Below are positions 61,977 to 64,000 of a DNA stretch of 64,000 nucleotides, piece after piece. The DNA comes from Planctomycetota bacterium (GTDB lineage: Bacteria > Planctomycetota > Phycisphaerae > Sedimentisphaerales > Anaerohalosphaeraceae): assembly GCA_029552545.1 (NCBI GenBank), contig JAKPDO010000003.1:52812-116811 (forward strand), given 5' to 3'. Position 1 is the first letter of the stretch. Every line of letters starts with the position of its first letter. The position numbers and the translations under genes were made by a program. Below the pieces are notes generated by a model. It was not told where the DNA came from, did no database searches, and worked only from the letters and a program-made list of their open reading frames with translations.

Positions 61977-64000
61977 ATGGATTATCCGGATAGAAAACTT
62001 GACAGTTCAGGAATGATAGAGCCATACGCGGAATTGGTTGAATATCGTCCCGGTGAAACAGAGGAACAGGTCCATCCGTCGGAATTTGATTTCTTCGGCC
62101 TTCTTCGACGACGATGGTGGATTCTTGTTCTCGTTGCCGGAGTTGTTTATGCGGCGGGAATACCTACGATTCTCATTATGACCAAAAAACTTTATCGGAC
62201 CGTTGGTTCTATCGAGATTGCTCCGATTGTTCCGGCTATCATTTATCGGGATTACGAATCTGATCGTCCGCTGCCGAATTATGAAGGATTCAAAAATACA
62301 CAGGCGGATTTGATGGCCAGTGATCGGGTGTTGCGGCGGGTGGCGGAAGAAATCAAACCGATGAATCTGAAAATGTTTGCGAACATGCCGGATTTGTATT
62401 CCGCGCTGCGTCAGATGGTTGAAAACGGGACGATTGCAATTCGGCCGGACCGGCGGACCTATTTGGTCAAGATCGAGATGATTACTCCCCAGCATTTGAC
62501 GGAAGAGGCAAAGATTCTTGTCAATTCCATAATCAGGAATTACTTGAATGTGGCGTTGGAAGGACAAAGCGGGGAAGAAAATGCCCGTTTGACAATATTA
62601 CAAGATAAGCGAAAGCAGCTGCTTCAGAAAATTGAGGCCCAGCAGGAGACGATTCGTCAGTTGGCGGAGGAGTATGGGACGGAGGAGTTGACGATTCTCC
62701 AGAAGATGCGGTATGAGCGGCTGGCCAGTCTTCAGCGTCAGTTGACGGATGTGGAGATTCAGCTGCTGGCATTGGATTCTCAGATTCATCTGCTGGAAAA
62801 TGACGCAGCGGAACCGATTCCGAACACGGAATATTTTGAACAGCAGCGGGAGCGGATTCTTCAGCAGGAACCTTCTTTGCAGGTTCTCCGGGAAGATATT
62901 CTTCGGTACGAAAAAGAGGTTTTAATCAGCCGGCAGACGATGCAGCCCGGCAATCCGGTTTTGATACGTCAGGAGCAGGTTCTTCAGACTCTCAAGGATC
63001 GGTATGAAGAGCGAAAGCAGGAGGTTCTAAAGCAGTTTGAAGCTACCTTTGAACAAAACCAGCAAAACAGCCGTCAGCTGAAGCTGAATGAGCTGAAAAG
63101 TCAGAAAACGCAGCTGCTGGCGTTGCAGAACCAACTGAAAGAAAGACTGGCTGAGCAGGACCAGGAGGCCATTCAGCTTGGGCGCAAGCAGTTTATGATT
63201 AATGATCAGAAAGAACAGCTTCAACAGACCAAAGAAGACCTGCTGAGCATTAATCGGCGGATTGAAGAGATTATGATTGAGAGCAAGCGTCCGGCGCGAA
63301 TTTCAGTTGCGGACAATGCTTTCAGTTCCCCCTCTACCGCTACACGCAAGAAGATGGCAGCGGCGGTGGGATTCGGCGGACTGATGCTGGGGCTGCTGGC
63401 GGCTCTTCTGATTGACCGGCTGGATAAACGCATTCATGATCCCCAAGAAGTGGTCAAACGGGTGCAAGTGAGGATTCTGGGGACCACAACCGACCCGCGT
63501 TCGATCAATCGAACGCTCCTTGGACAGCAGCTGAATGATGATTATCAAACAATTCGGGCGAATCTGGGACTTTTGGAGAATCCGGAAGGTTCCAAGATTA
63601 TTTTGGTGACCAGTCCGGGTGTTCAAGACGGCAAAACGACGTTTTGCGTCAATTTAGCCACTTCCTTTGCCAATTCCGGAAAAAAGACGCTTCTGATAGA
63701 TGCCGACCTGCGAAAACCGGATATTGTGGAGGTGCTGAATCTGCCCCGGGCGCTCCGCGGCTTCCAGGATTATCTGTTTGGGAAAAAGCTGGAGGAGTGT
63801 TTGTATCCGTACTCGAAGCCCAATTTTTTTATTCTGGCTTCTGATTTTCGAAACAGTGCAGATGCTCTGGATTTGCTGGCGCATCCGCAAAGCGGGGAAC
63901 GACTGCGAAAGCTGCGTGAATCCTTTGATATGATTCTGATTGATTCTCCGCCGGTTTTGGCTTTTGCAGATGCCTTGGTTTTGTCTCGGCAGGCGGATGC
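61977..64000 (+). CDS. Wzz/BY-kinase polysaccharide co-polymerase (partial, runs off window)
   Basis: An open frame starts at the ATG at 61977 (AAAGAG immediately upstream, stronger AAGGAGG 17 nt upstream) and continues through the window end, at least 674 codons. A Wzz-type domain comes first: RRRWWILVLVAGVVYAAGIP is the first transmembrane helix at about residues 45-65. A long coiled-coil-rich periplasmic part rich in Q, E and R extends to about 440, then a second helix GFGGLMLGLLAALLID. The cytoplasmic tyrosine-kinase part has a P-loop TSPGVQDGKTTFCVNLA, LLIDADLRKPD and FDMILIDSPP. It would control chain length and export. The tyrosine-rich C-terminus is outside the window. Confidence 0.92.
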   Translation, partial: MDYPDRKLDSSGMIEPYAELVEYRPGETEEQVHPSEFDFFGLLRRRWWILVLVAGVVYAAGIPTILIMTKKLYRTVGSIEIAPIVPAIIYRDYESDRPLPNYEGFKNTQADLMASDRVLRRVAEEIKPMNLKMFANMPDLYSALRQMVENGTIAIRPDRRTYLVKIEMITPQHLTEEAKILVNSIIRNYLNVALEGQSGEENARLTILQDKRKQLLQKIEAQQETIRQLAEEYGTEELTILQKMRYERLASLQRQLTDVEIQLLALDSQIHLLENDAAEPIPNTEYFEQQRERILQQEPSLQVLREDILRYEKEVLISRQTMQPGNPVLIRQEQVLQTLKDRYEERKQEVLKQFEATFEQNQQNSRQLKLNELKSQKTQLLALQNQLKERLAEQDQEAIQLGRKQFMINDQKEQLQQTKEDLLSINRRIEEIMIESKRPARISVADNAFSSPSTATRKKMAAAVGFGGLMLGLLAALLIDRLDKRIHDPQEVVKRVQVRILGTTTDPRSINRTLLGQQLNDDYQTIRANLGLLENPEGSKIILVTSPGVQDGKTTFCVNLATSFANSGKKTLLIDADLRKPDIVEVLNLPRALRGFQDYLFGKKLEECLYPYSKPNFFILASDFRNSADALDLLAHPQSGERLRKLRESFDMILIDSPPVLAFADALVLSRQAD

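Overview
The window looks like part of a chromosome from a Gram-negative, diderm bacterium, most probably a planctomycete (Phycisphaerae/Sedimentisphaerales-like). This is an inference from several things together: an LpxL-type lipid A acyltransferase, exosortase and EpsI genes, a class II photolyase, a GlnRS next to GluRS, long secreted LamG/PKD/golvesin/beta-helix proteins, moderate GC content and frequent GTG or TTG starts. No 16S rRNA is present, so the taxonomy is provisional.

Region 1 (1-28 kb) is mostly housekeeping. In order it holds the N-terminus of a membrane protein (possibly SppA), an LpxL-like acyltransferase, argH, an intervening-sequence-type four-helix-bundle gene bracketed by a perfect 17-bp inverted repeat, thiL and tsaE. 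A leftward operon follows (GntR regulator, ABC ATPase, permease, unknown 521-aa membrane protein), ending beside miaB. Then come a metallophosphoesterase, a PPK2-type polyphosphate kinase, a leftward Tat-exported [NiFe] hydrogenase operon with its maturation protease, tRNA-Leu(CAG), a membrane protein, a photolyase, and glnS divergent from gltX. The region closes with a PfkB kinase, thpR, recA, alaS, a YkgJ-type protein, a HAD phosphatase and a DUF503 protein.

Region 2 (28-35 kb) holds a stand-alone EpsI gene and two leftward genes for large secreted proteins. One has LamG and Ig-like domains. The other, 1375 aa, has beta-helix, InlB-B-like, LamG and Ig-like domains. A 591-nt AT-rich non-coding stretch follows.

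Region 3 (35 kb to the end) is a long rightward exopolysaccharide or capsule cluster. It encodes a hexapeptide acetyltransferase, Wzy-like and Wzx-like membrane proteins, a pyruvyl-transferase-family protein, a ferredoxin/F420-beta-type oxidoreductase, GT2 and GT4 glycosyltransferases, two sugar-transfer ATP-grasp paralogues (the second split at a T7 tract), an AlaDH/PNT-type dehydrogenase and a CapK-like adenylate-forming enzyme. It continues with CapA, an Alg14/Alg13 (PssD/PssE) pair, an O-acylation cassette (SGNH, MBOAT, SGNH, acyltransferase 3), an NAD-dependent epimerase, an exosortase fused to a degenerate nucleotidyltransferase, and the start of a Wzz/BY-kinase. Most of these genes overlap by 1-20 nt or nearly abut, so they are probably co-transcribed.

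Inside this cluster sits a self-contained unit with its own near-consensus promoter and a perfect 16-bp hairpin terminator. It encodes a 1331-aa surface protein that reads as a caspase/gingipain-like fold split by about 700 residues of golvesin and PKD domains. One golvesin domain in that insert is itself split by a jelly-roll domain. This protein, the exosortase fusion and the split ATP-grasp gene are the most unusual things in the window.
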